Origin: an uncultured Demequina sp.
Lineage (GTDB): Bacteria; Actinomycetota; Actinomycetes; Actinomycetales; Demequinaceae
Reading direction: 5' to 3'
Length of the DNA stretch: 39,558 nt
Assembly (NCBI GenBank): GCA_937925595.1
Contig: CALALQ010000061.1
Coordinates: 1 to 39,558, forward strand
The position numbers were made by a program, and so were the translations under genes. Shown here in pieces: positions 32,852-39,558 of this stretch. Positions within the stretch are counted from its first letter, which is position 1, and the number at the start of each line of letters is the position of its first letter. The notes under the pieces were generated by a model that searched no databases, was not told where the DNA came from, and saw nothing but the letters and a program-made list of their open reading frames with translations.

Positions 32852-32866
32852 GCCCGACGCTGTGGC
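32852..32866 (-). repeat. Exact copy of the dispersed 15-base motif
   Basis: GCCACAGCGTCGGGC on the minus strand, one base beyond the right end of element B and 29 bases before the DUF4032 start. Confidence 0.85.
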
Positions 32867-32883
32867 TGGGTCTGCTCGCCCGT

Positions 32884-32889
32884 TACGCT
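32884..32889 (+). promoter_or_regulatory. -10 element, leaderless promoter of the DUF4032 gene
   Basis: TACGCT ends 6 bases before the ATG at 32896. Confidence 0.5.
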
Positions 32890-32895
32890 GGCCAT

Positions 32896-34302
32896 ATGGC
32901 GCTTGAGATCAAGGGCAAGGCACATCCGGGGCTGATTGGACTGCCGTGGGAGGTGCCGCTCGAGCACTGGCCAACGGAGCACATCGCCGCGCTCCCGCGA
33001 GGTCTGTCACGGCACGTGGTGCGCTTCGTCAAGCTTGAGGGCCGCGTGGTGGCGGTCAAGGAGACCAACCCCAAGATCGCCAAGCGCGAGTTCAAACTGC
33101 TGCGCAAGCTCCAGAAGCTCGGTGCCCCTTGCGTGACGCCCCTAGCCGTGGTGACCGGTCGCGTGGGCACCGACGGCCAGCCCCTTGAGGCCGCCCTCGT
33201 CACCGAGCACCTGCAGTTCTCGCTTCCCTACCGCGCATTGTTCCGCCAGTCGCTGCGCCAAGAGACGATCAACCGCTTCCTCGACGCGCTCGCCGTGCTG
33301 CTCGTGCGACTTCATCTCATCGGCTTCTATTGGGGCGACGTGTCGCTGTCCAACGCACTGTTCCGTCGCGACGCCGAGCAGTTCACCGCCTACCTCGTTG
33401 ACGCGGAGACCGGTGACCTCCACGAGACGCTCACGGACGGCCAGCGTGACTACGACCTCGAGCTCGCGCGCACCAACATCATCGGCGAGATGTTCGACCT
33501 TGAGGCGCAGGACAGCCTCGACGCCGCCGTGGATCCCATCGAGGTCGCGGACCGCCTCGAGAGCCGCTATCGCGAACTGTGGGATGCCCTCACACAGTCC
33601 GCGACGCTCACTTCCAACATCCCGCTCGAGATCGCCAACCGGGTCAAGAAGCTCAACGATCTCGGCTTCGACGTCGGCGAGCTCGAGATGCGCAAGACCG
33701 ACGACGGCAACGCACTGCTCATTCGGCCCAAGATCGTGGACGCCGGTCACCACTCTCGCCGCCTCATGCGCCTCACCGGTCTCGATGTGCAGGAGAACCA
33801 GGCGCGACGCCTGCTCAACGACCTCGACGAACACCGCGCCTACGCCTACCCCGACGACGATCCCGCCTACGCCGCCCACCAGTGGCTCCTGCAGGTCTTC
33901 GAACCCACCGTGCGCGCGGTGCCCAAGGAGTACCGCAAGAAGCTCGAGCCCGCGCAGGTGTTCCACGAGATCCTGGACCACCGCTGGTTCCTCGCGCAGG
34001 AGGTCGGCCACGACGTGCCCATGGCGGTCGCCGCCGCGTCCTACGTCAAGAACATCCTTCCCAAGCGCCCTGACGAGCAGGCCTTCCTTGGCGTCTCCCT
34101 CGCGGAGATGACGGCCGAGCTCCCCGCCCTCACCGCGGAGATCGAGGCGCGGCAGAAGGATCAGGAGCAGCACGCGGAAGACAACATGGCGGCCTGGGGA
34201 ACCATTGAGGAGCCGCCCGCCCCTGAAGTGGTCCGACGCTCAACGCGAGTTCCCGCACCACCTCGCCCCAGCGTCGGGCCGGGGTCTGAAGAGAACAGCT
34301 AG
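32896..34302 (+). CDS. DUF4032 protein with kinase-like N-terminal domain
   Basis: 468 residues. The N-terminal half resembles lipopolysaccharide-kinase-type folds: RVVAVKETNPKIAKREFKLLRKLQKLG (residues 48-74, with the ATP-site lysine), then LHLIGFYWGDVSLSNALFRRD (the D...N catalytic loop, near 142) and YLVDAETGD in the place of DFG. The DUF4032 part follows (residues 215-430: LGFDVGELEMRKTDDGNALLIRPKIVDAGHHSRRLMRLTGLDVQENQARRLLNDLD). It may phosphorylate a small molecule or protein; nothing shows which. The last codons contain an inverted pair of the dispersed octamer. The gene is convergent with rlmB, 12 bases apart. Confidence 0.88.
   Translation: MALEIKGKAHPGLIGLPWEVPLEHWPTEHIAALPRGLSRHVVRFVKLEGRVVAVKETNPKIAKREFKLLRKLQKLGAPCVTPLAVVTGRVGTDGQPLEAALVTEHLQFSLPYRALFRQSLRQETINRFLDALAVLLVRLHLIGFYWGDVSLSNALFRRDAEQFTAYLVDAETGDLHETLTDGQRDYDLELARTNIIGEMFDLEAQDSLDAAVDPIEVADRLESRYRELWDALTQSATLTSNIPLEIANRVKKLNDLGFDVGELEMRKTDDGNALLIRPKIVDAGHHSRRLMRLTGLDVQENQARRLLNDLDEHRAYAYPDDDPAYAAHQWLLQVFEPTVRAVPKEYRKKLEPAQVFHEILDHRWFLAQEVGHDVPMAVAAASYVKNILPKRPDEQAFLGVSLAEMTAELPALTAEIEARQKDQEQHAEDNMAAWGTIEEPPAPEVVRRSTRVPAPPRPSVGPGSEENS
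34233..34278. repeat. Inverted pair of the dispersed octamer at a gene 3' end
   Basis: CCGACGCT (34233-34240) and AGCGTCGG (34270-34277) can pair over 8 bp with a 29-base loop, 25 bases before the stop of the DUF4032 gene, between convergent genes. It may help end transcription. Confidence 0.55.
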
Positions 34303-34314
34303 GGCCGCGCGCGG

Positions 34315-35280
34315 CTAGGCGCGCTGCGCTGCCTGGCTTGCCGCGTACAGAGCGATCGATGCCGCGACGGAGGCGTTGAGGCTTTCCGTGGAGGCGGCGA
34401 TGGGGATCGAGGCGACCTCATCACAGGTCTCGCGCACCAGGCGCGACAGTCCCTCGCCCTCCGCGCCCACAACGATCACGAGCGGACCGTCGAGCAGCGT
34501 GGACTCGGGAAGCGAGACGTCGCCGCCAGCGTCGAGGCCCAGCACGAACAGGCCGGCCTTCTTGTAGTCCTCAAGCGTGCGCGTGAGGTTGGTGGCGCGA
34601 GCGACGGGAATTCGTGCCGCGGCACCCGCGGACGTCTTCCATGCGGAGACCGTCACGCCCGCCGCGCGACGCTCGGGGATGACAATGCCGCTCGCGCCGA
34701 AAGCGGCGGCGGAGCGCATGATCGCGCCAAGGTTGCGCGGGTCCTGGATGTGGTCGCATACGACGATGCGCAGCGGACTCGCCGCCTCGAGCAGATCCTC
34801 CGGCTCCGCGTACTCATACGGCGGCACCTCGAGGACGACGCCCTGGTGGACGGCGCCGTCAGCAAGGGTGTCGAGCTGCGCCTTCGTGGCATCGCGCACC
34901 GTGACGCCCTGCTCCACCGCGAGCGAGACCAGTTCGGTGACGCGGTCGTCGGCGTCGATGCGGGTGAAGACGTGCAACGTGTGCGCCTTGAGGCCCATGC
35001 GCAGCGCCTCGAGCGAGGCATTACGGCCTACGACCAGCTCCAGTCCCTTGGCCTTCACCGCCTTGGCGCGCGCCGCGCCCTTGGGGGCAGGAGCCTTCGC
35101 GGCAGCGGCCTCGGCGCGCTGCTTCGCCTTATACGCCTTGTGATTGGGCCGCTCCTCCGCCTTGGGCGTGGGGCCCTTTCCCTCAAGCGCCTTGCGGCCG
35201 TGGCCGCCGGTGCCTACGCGAGCGCCCTTCTTGGAGCCTGCATTGCGCGTAGCGCCGCGGCGCTTGGAGTTTCCAGCCAT
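34315..35280 (-). CDS. rlmB: 23S rRNA (guanosine-2'-O-)-methyltransferase RlmB, SpoU family
   Basis: 321 residues. It would methylate the 2'-O of G2251 in the peptidyl site of 23S rRNA. A basic Lys/Ala/Gly-rich N-terminal extension (residues 1-78) precedes the substrate-binding domain (LELVVGRNASLEALRMG, DGAVHQGVVLEVPPYEYAEPEDLL) and the SpoU knot: VCDHIQDPRNLGAIMRSAAAFGASGIVIPERRAAGVT (motif 1, near residue 172), LVIVVGAEGEGLSRLVRETCD (motif 2) and ASTESLNASVAASIALYA (motif 3, near 300). It is the last gene of the carD operon and also has its own promoter. Confidence 0.93.
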   Translation of the reverse strand: MAGNSKRRGATRNAGSKKGARVGTGGHGRKALEGKGPTPKAEERPNHKAYKAKQRAEAAAAKAPAPKGAARAKAVKAKGLELVVGRNASLEALRMGLKAHTLHVFTRIDADDRVTELVSLAVEQGVTVRDATKAQLDTLADGAVHQGVVLEVPPYEYAEPEDLLEAASPLRIVVCDHIQDPRNLGAIMRSAAAFGASGIVIPERRAAGVTVSAWKTSAGAAARIPVARATNLTRTLEDYKKAGLFVLGLDAGGDVSLPESTLLDGPLVIVVGAEGEGLSRLVRETCDEVASIPIAASTESLNASVAASIALYAASQAAQRA

Positions 35281-35286
35281 GCGTCA

Positions 35287-35292
35287 AGGGTA
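35287..35292 (-). promoter_or_regulatory. -10 element, leaderless promoter of rlmB
   Basis: TACCCT (minus strand) ends 6 bases before the ATG at 35280, in the 42-base gap after cysS. Confidence 0.45.
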
Positions 35293-35322
35293 CCGGCGTG
35301 CGAGTGGAGCCGGTCGCGGGTG

Positions 35323-36732
35323 CTACCCAAGCGACCAGCGCGCCCCGTCCGCGGCGTCCTCGATGACGATTCCGGCGGCCGCCAAGCGGTCGCGGATCGC
35401 ATCAGCCGCGGCCCAGTCACGATCGGCGCGAGCCGCCGCGCGGGCGTCGAGCTCTGCCTTCACGAGCGCATCGAGGGCAGTGAGCGCCGCAGATCCTCCG
35501 TCGCTCGCGGCCCACTGGGGATCGAGCGGGTCCAGTCCAAGCACGTCGAGCATCGAGCGCACCTCGAGCAGCGCAGTCGCCACGGCGTCGCCATCACCCG
35601 CCGCGAGCGCCGCATTGCCAGCGCGAACAGTCTCGTGGATCAGGGCGACCGCGCGCGGCACCCCAAGGTCGTCGTCCATCGCCTCGACGAAGGCGACGGG
35701 AAGGTCGGAGTTGGCCACAGCGTCGGGCGATGGCTGGCCCACCCTCTCGCCGGCCCTGGTGACGAAGCCGCTGAGGCGCTCCCACTGGGTCTGCGCCTCG
35801 TCGAGCGTGGAGTCGGTGTACTCGAGCATCGAGCGGTAATGCACCGCCGCGAGCGCAAGGCGAAGAGCCGGCGCGGGATAGCGCGAGAGCACCTCAGAGA
35901 CCAGCAGCGAGTTGCCGAGCGACTTCGACATCTTGGCGCCCGACTGCGTCACCCATGCCGAATGCATCCACAGCCGCGCGAAGCCGTAACCTGCGGCGCG
36001 GGACTGGGCCTGCTCGTTCTCGTGGTGAGGGAAGCGCAGGTCAAGGCCGCCGCCGTGAATGTCGAACTCGTCGCCCAAGTAGCGCTGCGCCATCGCCGAG
36101 CACTCGATGTGCCAGCCGGGACGGCCCAGGCCCCATGGCGACGGCCACGATGCGGTCGCCGGCTCGTCGTCCTTGCGCGCCTTCCACAGCGCGAAGTCCC
36201 GCGGGTCGCGCTTCGTGACGTCGGGAGAGTCTTCGGCGGGGGCAAGGTCGTCGACGCGCTGGTTGGTGAGCGCGCCGTACTCCGCGAACGAGCGCACGTC
36301 GAAGTAGACCGAGCCATCCTTCTCATAGGCGTGGCCGCGCGCGATGAGCCGCGACACCAGCTGAACGATCTCGGGAATGTGGCCCGTCGCGCGCGGCTCT
36401 GCGGCCGGGGCGCGCACTCCCACCGCGGCATATGCCGCCTGGAACTCGCGCTCGAAGCGCAGCGCCCACTCCCACCACGGCACGCCGGCCTCGGCGCCCT
36501 TGGCGAGAGTCTTGTCGTCGATGTCCGTGACATTGCGCACCATCGTCACGCGCAGGCCCTTGCGCTCGAGCCAGCGCTGCAGCACATCGAATGCGACCGC
36601 AGACCTCAAGTGACCCACATGCGGAGCGCCCTGCACCGTAGGCCCACACAGGTAGATGCCCACATGGCCGGGCGTGAGCGGGACAAACTCACGCTCCTCA
36701 CGGGCAGCGGTGTCGAACAGGCGCAGAGTCAC
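35323..36732 (-). CDS. cysS: Cysteine-tRNA ligase
   Basis: 469 residues from the GTG at 36732, 9 bases after the ispF stop. It charges tRNA-Cys with cysteine. As a class I enzyme it has the HIGH-like motif [10 protein letters not shown] near residue 35 and KMSKSLGN near 267. Zinc ligands of the cysteine site are seen in [22 protein letters not shown] and [13 protein letters not shown]. The C-terminal part has the helical DALR domain and a short tRNA-binding end ([32 protein letters not shown]). An exact copy of the dispersed 15-mer lies at 35714-35728 within the gene. Confidence 0.96.
   Translation of the reverse strand: MTLRLFDTAAREEREFVPLTPGHVGIYLCGPTVQGAPHVGHLRSAVAFDVLQRWLERKGLRVTMVRNVTDIDDKTLAKGAEAGVPWWEWALRFEREFQAAYAAVGVRAPAAEPRATGHIPEIVQLVSRLIARGHAYEKDGSVYFDVRSFAEYGALTNQRVDDLAPAEDSPDVTKRDPRDFALWKARKDDEPATASWPSPWGLGRPGWHIECSAMAQRYLGDEFDIHGGGLDLRFPHHENEQAQSRAAGYGFARLWMHSAWVTQSGAKMSKSLGNSLLVSEVLSRYPAPALRLALAAVHYRSMLEYTDSTLDEAQTQWERLSGFVTRAGERVGQPSPDAVANSDLPVAFVEAMDDDLGVPRAVALIHETVRAGNAALAAGDGDAVATALLEVRSMLDVLGLDPLDPQWAASDGGSAALTALDALVKAELDARAAARADRDWAAADAIRDRLAAAGIVIEDAADGARWSLG
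35714..35728 (+). repeat. Exact copy of the dispersed 15-base motif
   Basis: GCCACAGCGTCGGGC inside cysS, encoding SPDAVA in a poorly conserved linker between the catalytic and DALR regions. Confidence 0.85.
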
Positions 36733-36741
36733 GGAGCCAGC

Positions 36742-37212
36742 CTAGGGCGTGATGAGCAGGGCCGACGCTATGGCCGCCACTCCTTCGCCCCGCCCAGTGA
36801 GTCCGAGACCGTCCGTGGTGGTGCCGGCGACGGACACGGGAGCGCCGACCGCGGCGCTGAGCGCCGCTTCGGCTTCGGCCCTGCGGGGGGCGAGTTTGGG
36901 GCGGTTGCCGATGACCTGGATGGCGATGTTGCCGATCTCGAAGCCGGCTTCGCGCACCAGGCGGGCGCTTTCGGTGAGGAGCGCGGCGCCGCTGGCCCCT
37001 GCCCACTCGGGACGGTCGGTGCCGAAGATCGCGCCAAGGTCTCCCAGGCCGGCGGCGCTGAGGATCGCATCGCACGCGGCGTGGGCCGCGACGTCGCCGT
37101 CGCTGTGGCCGCTGAGGGCAGTCTCGTCCGGCCACTGGAGGCCCGCGAGCGCAAGGCCCTTGCCGTCGCCGAACGCGTGGACGTCCACGCCGATCCCTGT
37201 GCGCACAGCCAC
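36742..37212 (-). CDS. ispF: 2-C-methyl-D-erythritol 2,4-cyclodiphosphate synthase
   Basis: 156 residues from the GTG at 37212, one base after the ispD stop; a second GTG at 37206 is possible. It is the fifth enzyme of the MEP isoprenoid pathway and releases CMP while closing the cyclodiphosphate. [25 protein letters not shown] (residues 4-28) carries the Zn ligands Asp and His; [32 protein letters not shown] (residues 33-64) carries the third ligand and substrate loop; [22 protein letters not shown] residues near 135 ([15 protein letters not shown]) complete the site. A variant of the dispersed motif (36761-36774) lies near the 3' end. Confidence 0.95.
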   Translation of the reverse strand: MAVRTGIGVDVHAFGDGKGLALAGLQWPDETALSGHSDGDVAAHAACDAILSAAGLGDLGAIFGTDRPEWAGASGAALLTESARLVREAGFEIGNIAIQVIGNRPKLAPRRAEAEAALSAAVGAPVSVAGTTTDGLGLTGRGEGVAAIASALLITP

Positions 37213-37213
37213 C

Positions 37214-37897
37214 TCAGCTTCCTCGAGAGTTCTCGGCGATGAATGCCGCCAGCGCCAAGTCTCCCGCATGGGTGACCTTGAGTCCCCATGGGTGACCCTC
37301 CGTGGCGACAACGCGCTGGCCCAGTTCGCGGACCAGGGTTGCGTCATCGGTGGCGTCGCGTCCCTGTCCCGCTTCGTGGGCGGCCACCAGGGCGCTCACG
37401 CGGAACACCTGCGGGGTCTGCACGGCTCGCAGGCCGTCACGATCCACGCCGGTTCCATACGCGCCATCCGCTGCGGGTGCGGTGACGAGGGTGTCCACGA
37501 CAGGGACCACGGGAACCGCGGCGTCCGCGCCGGCCTCCACCGCGGCGACGGCCTCGCGCATCGCGGCGGTGGGCATGAACGCGCGTGCCGCGTCGTGAAT
37601 CAGCACAATGTCGCCAGCGCCTATCCCCCGGGCCATGAGTGCCTGAAGCCCGGCCCAGACCGAGTCTTGCCGGGTGTCTCCCCCAGCCACAACGTCGGCC
37701 CGTCCCTGGACCGCGGCCTCAAAGGCGGGGATCTCAGTGGGCACGGCCGTCACCACGGCTGTGGAGGCAAGATGCAGCACGCGATCGAGCGCGTGGGCAA
37801 CGAGAGGGCGACCAGCGACTTCAACGAGCGCTTTGGGGCGCGAGAACCCCAGGCGGGTTCCCAATCCGGCGGCCGTCACGACCGCCGCGATGGTCAC
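37214..37897 (-). CDS. ispD: 2-C-methyl-D-erythritol 4-phosphate cytidylyltransferase
   Basis: 227 residues from a GTG that overlaps the carD stop (GTGA). It joins CTP and MEP in the third step of the MEP pathway. The nucleotide loop [27 protein letters not shown] is at residues 6-32, [16 protein letters not shown] near 72, the metal site IHDAARAFM near 99, and AVQTPQVFR plus [14 protein letters not shown] in the C-terminal third. The order carD-ispD-ispF-cysS-rlmB is conserved in actinobacteria. Confidence 0.95.
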   Translation of the reverse strand: MTIAAVVTAAGLGTRLGFSRPKALVEVAGRPLVAHALDRVLHLASTAVVTAVPTEIPAFEAAVQGRADVVAGGDTRQDSVWAGLQALMARGIGAGDIVLIHDAARAFMPTAAMREAVAAVEAGADAAVPVVPVVDTLVTAPAADGAYGTGVDRDGLRAVQTPQVFRVSALVAAHEAGQGRDATDDATLVRELGQRVVATEGHPWGLKVTHAGDLALAAFIAENSRGS

Positions 37898-38376
37898 GAC
37901 GCGAGAACCTCGTCAAGTCGTGCGCCGGCAGCTTCCTCATCGCTCTTCTCGGCGAGAGCAAGCTCGCTGACGAGGATCTGACGTGCCTTGTGGAGCATGC
38001 GCTTCTCGCCTGCAGAAAGGCCCTTGTCGGTGTCGCGACGGCTGAGGTCGCGAACAACTTCCGCGACGCGAATAACGTCACCAGAAGCAAGCTTTTCGAC
38101 ATTTGCCTTGAAACGACGCGACCAGTTGGTCGGCTCTTCGACATAGGGCTCGCGCAGAACGGAGAACACGCGCTCGAGGCCCTGCTTGTCGACGACATCA
38201 CGCACGCCAACGAGGTCCACGTTTTCGGCAGGGACCTTGATGATCAGGTCTCCCTGCGCCACGCGCAACTCAAGATAAGTCTTCTCTTCGCCCTTGACGG
38301 TGCGCTTGAAGATGTCCTGGATGGTCGCCGCACCGTGGTGCGGGTAGACGACGGTTTCACCGACGACGAAATTCAT
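37894..38376 (-). CDS. carD: CarD-family RNA polymerase-binding regulator
   Basis: 160 residues, the size of mycobacterial CarD. It binds the beta subunit of RNA polymerase and stabilises open promoter complexes, notably at rRNA genes. The RNA polymerase-interacting domain is at the start ([38 protein letters not shown], residues 2-39), and the DNA-binding helical domain has [20 protein letters not shown] with the conserved Trp near residue 85. It heads the operon. GGGGAG lies about 11 bases before the ATG, unlike the many leaderless genes here. Confidence 0.95.
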   Translation of the reverse strand: MNFVVGETVVYPHHGAATIQDIFKRTVKGEEKTYLELRVAQGDLIIKVPAENVDLVGVRDVVDKQGLERVFSVLREPYVEEPTNWSRRFKANVEKLASGDVIRVAEVVRDLSRRDTDKGLSAGEKRMLHKARQILVSELALAEKSDEEAAGARLDEVLAS

Positions 38377-38408
38377 CTGTGAGGCGCTCCCCTTCTTATG
38401 CGGCTTCC

Positions 38409-38414
38409 ATTCTA
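38409..38414 (-). promoter_or_regulatory. -10 element of the carD operon
   Basis: TAGAAT on the minus strand, with TTAATG 16 bases upstream as a possible -35. The leader would be about 25-30 bases. Confidence 0.6.
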
Positions 38415-38497
38415 CCACTGGAAAAGGGGCCATTAACAGGGGCCGCTGGTGACCAGTGGTAACGACGCGCCGTTAGCCGCCACATCCTCAGTGCCAG

Positions 38498-38503
38498 TAT
38501 CCT
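38498..38503 (+). promoter_or_regulatory. -10 element of the lipoprotein gene
   Basis: TATCCT, 35 bases before the TTG start; AAAGGA follows as ribosome site. Confidence 0.45.
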
Positions 38504-38538
38504 TGTCGCGCACCCTTGCGTCCCCGAAAGGACCTCCG

Positions 38539-39033
38539 TTGAAGACCCTTGCCCGCATTGCTGCCGTGGCCGTCGCGGCCGTGGCCCTTGCCGCCTGCTC
38601 CGCGATCAACCCCATCACCACTCAGATGGACTACCAGGCGTCGGATGGCGTCTCCGTCAAGGTGGGCGACACCAAGGGAATCAACCTGCTCGTGGTGACT
38701 ACCGCGAAGGACGCTCCGTCGGTCCTCACCGGTGCCCTGCACAACAGCGGCGCTGAGGACGCGGTCATCACCCTGAGCATCGACGGCGAGATCGCTGTCA
38801 ACGTGACTGTGCCCGCGGGCGCGACGGTGAAGCTCGGCACCGCTGAGGGCCAGGAGCTGGTGCAGGGCAAGTCGCCCGCCGCCCCCGGTGGCCTCGCGGC
38901 CGTGTGGTTCGCGACCGAGGCGGACGGCGCGGAGCAGCACAACGTCCCCGTCGTCGACGGCACGCTCGCCGAGTACCAGACCGTGGTCGACTCGATCCCG
39001 GCGCTGCCCGAGCCCACTCCCACCGAGGAATAG
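38539..39033 (+). CDS. Predicted lipoprotein
   Basis: 164 residues from a TTG, with AAAGGA just upstream. The signal KTLARIAAVAVAAVALAACSA has a clear lipobox (LAAC, Cys at residue 20), so the mature protein is lipid-anchored outside the membrane. The rest (NLLVVTTAKDAPSVLTGALHNSGAEDAVITLSI, VPAGATVKLGTAEGQELV) looks like an immunoglobulin-type beta sandwich and ends in a Pro/Glu tail (PEPTPTEE). I know no function; DUF-like actinobacterial lipoproteins next to carD have the same shape. Confidence 0.85.
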   Translation: MKTLARIAAVAVAAVALAACSAINPITTQMDYQASDGVSVKVGDTKGINLLVVTTAKDAPSVLTGALHNSGAEDAVITLSIDGEIAVNVTVPAGATVKLGTAEGQELVQGKSPAAPGGLAAVWFATEADGAEQHNVPVVDGTLAEYQTVVDSIPALPEPTPTEE

Positions 39034-39056
39034 GCGAGGCTCTCGCGCGCCGGGGC

Positions 39057-39079
39057 CACAGCGTCGGCCCGACGCTGTG
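39057..39079. terminator. Inverted pair of the dispersed motif downstream of the lipoprotein gene
   Basis: CACAGCGTCGG (39057-39067) and CCGACGCTGTG (39069-39079) form a perfect 11-bp inverted repeat with one base between them, 24 bases after the lipoprotein stop and between convergent genes. Confidence 0.65.
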
Positions 39080-39088
39080 CTCACCACC

Positions 39089-39146
39089 GGTTGCGGTATC
39101 TGAGTGTCGCGAAACGGCCGTTTCGCGACACTCACGAACCGCAAAC
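39089..39146. repeat. Long palindrome between the lipoprotein and pstB genes
   Basis: TGAGTGTCGCGAAACGG (39101-39117) is followed at once by its exact complement (39118-39134), a 34-bp perfect palindrome with no spacer. Outside a 3-base mismatch on each side, GGTTGCGGT (39089-39097) pairs with ACCGCAAAC (39138-39146, one mismatch). It lies between convergent genes and can act as a terminator, but the lack of a loop suits a protein-bound or cruciform site as well. Confidence 0.8.
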
Positions 39147-39157
39147 ACAAAGGGCGG

Positions 39158-39558
39158 TTAGCCGAAGCGGCCCGAGATGTAGTCCTCCGTCGCCTTCTCG
39201 TGCGGTGCGGAGAACATCACGCGGGTGTCGTTCATCTCGATGAGCTTGCCCGGCTGACCCGTGCCCGCGATGTTGAAGAACGCGGTGCGGTCCGCGACGC
39301 GAGCGGCCTGCTGCATGTTGTGGGTCACGATGACGATCGTGTAGTTCTCCTTGAGCTCGTGCATCAGGTCCTCGATGGCGAGCGTGGAGATGGGGTCGAG
39401 CGCGGAGCAGGGCTCGTCCATAAGCAGGATGTCTGGCTTGATCGCGATAGCGCGCGCGATGCACAAACGCTGCTGCTGACCCCCGGACAGCGACGAACCA
39501 GGGCGATCTAGCCGGTCCTTCACCTCGTTCCACAGGTTCGCGGCGCGCAGCGAGGTCT
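39158..39558 (-). CDS. pstB: Phosphate ABC transporter ATP-binding protein PstB, N-terminus cut by window edge
   Basis: The last 133 codons are visible. They hold the ABC signature [18 protein letters not shown], Walker [18 protein letters not shown], the switch His in [20 protein letters not shown] and the PstB-type ending [30 protein letters not shown]. It is the ATPase of the high-affinity phosphate transporter PstSCAB, of which it is normally the last gene; the rest should lie to the right. Phosphate starvation control would act upstream, outside the window. Confidence 0.93.
   Translation of the reverse strand, partial: TSLRAANLWNEVKDRLDRPGSSLSGGQQQRLCIARAIAIKPDILLMDEPCSALDPISTLAIEDLMHELKENYTIVIVTHNMQQAARVADRTAFFNIAGTGQPGKLIEMNDTRVMFSAPHEKATEDYISGRFG

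Noticed and set aside
39057..39146. Chromosome dimer resolution (dif) or replication origin site
   Set aside because: The palindromes are too long and symmetric for dif, there is no xerCD context, and there are no DnaA boxes or dnaA/dnaN genes nearby.

Overview
The window is a 39.6 kb piece of a high-GC Gram-positive chromosome, almost certainly an actinobacterium of the Micrococcales type. Supporting signs are a lone groEL with CIRCE operators followed by LytR_C, DUF3263 and ung; carD-ispD-ispF-cysS-rlmB; the actinobacterial forms of serC, DUF3027, DUF4031 and DUF4032; and a WXG100 protein. I read about 41 protein genes (two cut by the window ends) and two tRNA genes. There is no rRNA, CRISPR array, prophage or transposase gene. 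The genus is a guess (Demequinaceae or Cellulomonadaceae-like).

Layout. 1-1573: a cut DUF1648 membrane protein under a palindromic operator, divergent from a TolB-like propeller protein. 1574-1833: a nested inverted-repeat patch. 1834-5517: a GlpR-like membrane protein, a GNAT acetyltransferase and a MoeA/gephyrin-like protein whose catalytic motifs are worn away, divergent from 5-formyl-THF cyclo-ligase and fmdB. 5519-11152: a 1391-residue helicase-like protein in which the ATPase motifs are degenerate, and an MFS transporter. 11194-13310: a small accessory block (unknown gene and a VapBC45-like toxin-antitoxin pair) against the 3' end of tRNA-Arg(CCT). 13334-18373: aldo/keto reductase, NlpC/P60 peptidase, DtxR repressor, UDP-glucose dehydrogenase, ManA. 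18414-23727: serC and a coupled CAP protein, DUF3027/cold-shock pair, WXG100, DUF4031, amino-acid permease. 23761-27278: groEL, LytR_C, DUF3263, ung. 27309-31213: a palindromic element, tRNA-Thr(TGT), then a membrane kinase, a MauE/DoxX protein and two DsbA-like proteins in one direction. 31465-34302: an orphan sugar-ABC ATPase, a second palindromic element, and DUF4032. 34315-38376: carD-ispD-ispF-cysS-rlmB. 38539-39558: a lipoprotein and the end of pstB.

The genes are mostly chromosomal housekeeping; the unusual material lies in the DNA between and across them. (1) The octamer AGCGTCGG occurs about 34 times on the two strands by hand count, when about 3 are expected at 68% GC. Its 15-base form GCCACAGCGTCGGGC occurs four times exactly, inside genes and between them, and forms an 11-bp inverted pair downstream of the lipoprotein gene, the pattern known for DNA uptake sequences. 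(2) Two intergenic elements of 108-111 bp share perfect 15-18 bp terminal inverted repeats and internal words, including that octamer. (3) Two further long palindromes, at both ends of the window, share the words TTGCGG and GTGTCG. (4) Twenty genes have a -10-like hexamer exactly 6 or 7 bases before the start codon, implying leaderless mRNAs. (5) Two large or central proteins (MoeA-like, helicase-like) appear to be enzyme folds with lost active sites.
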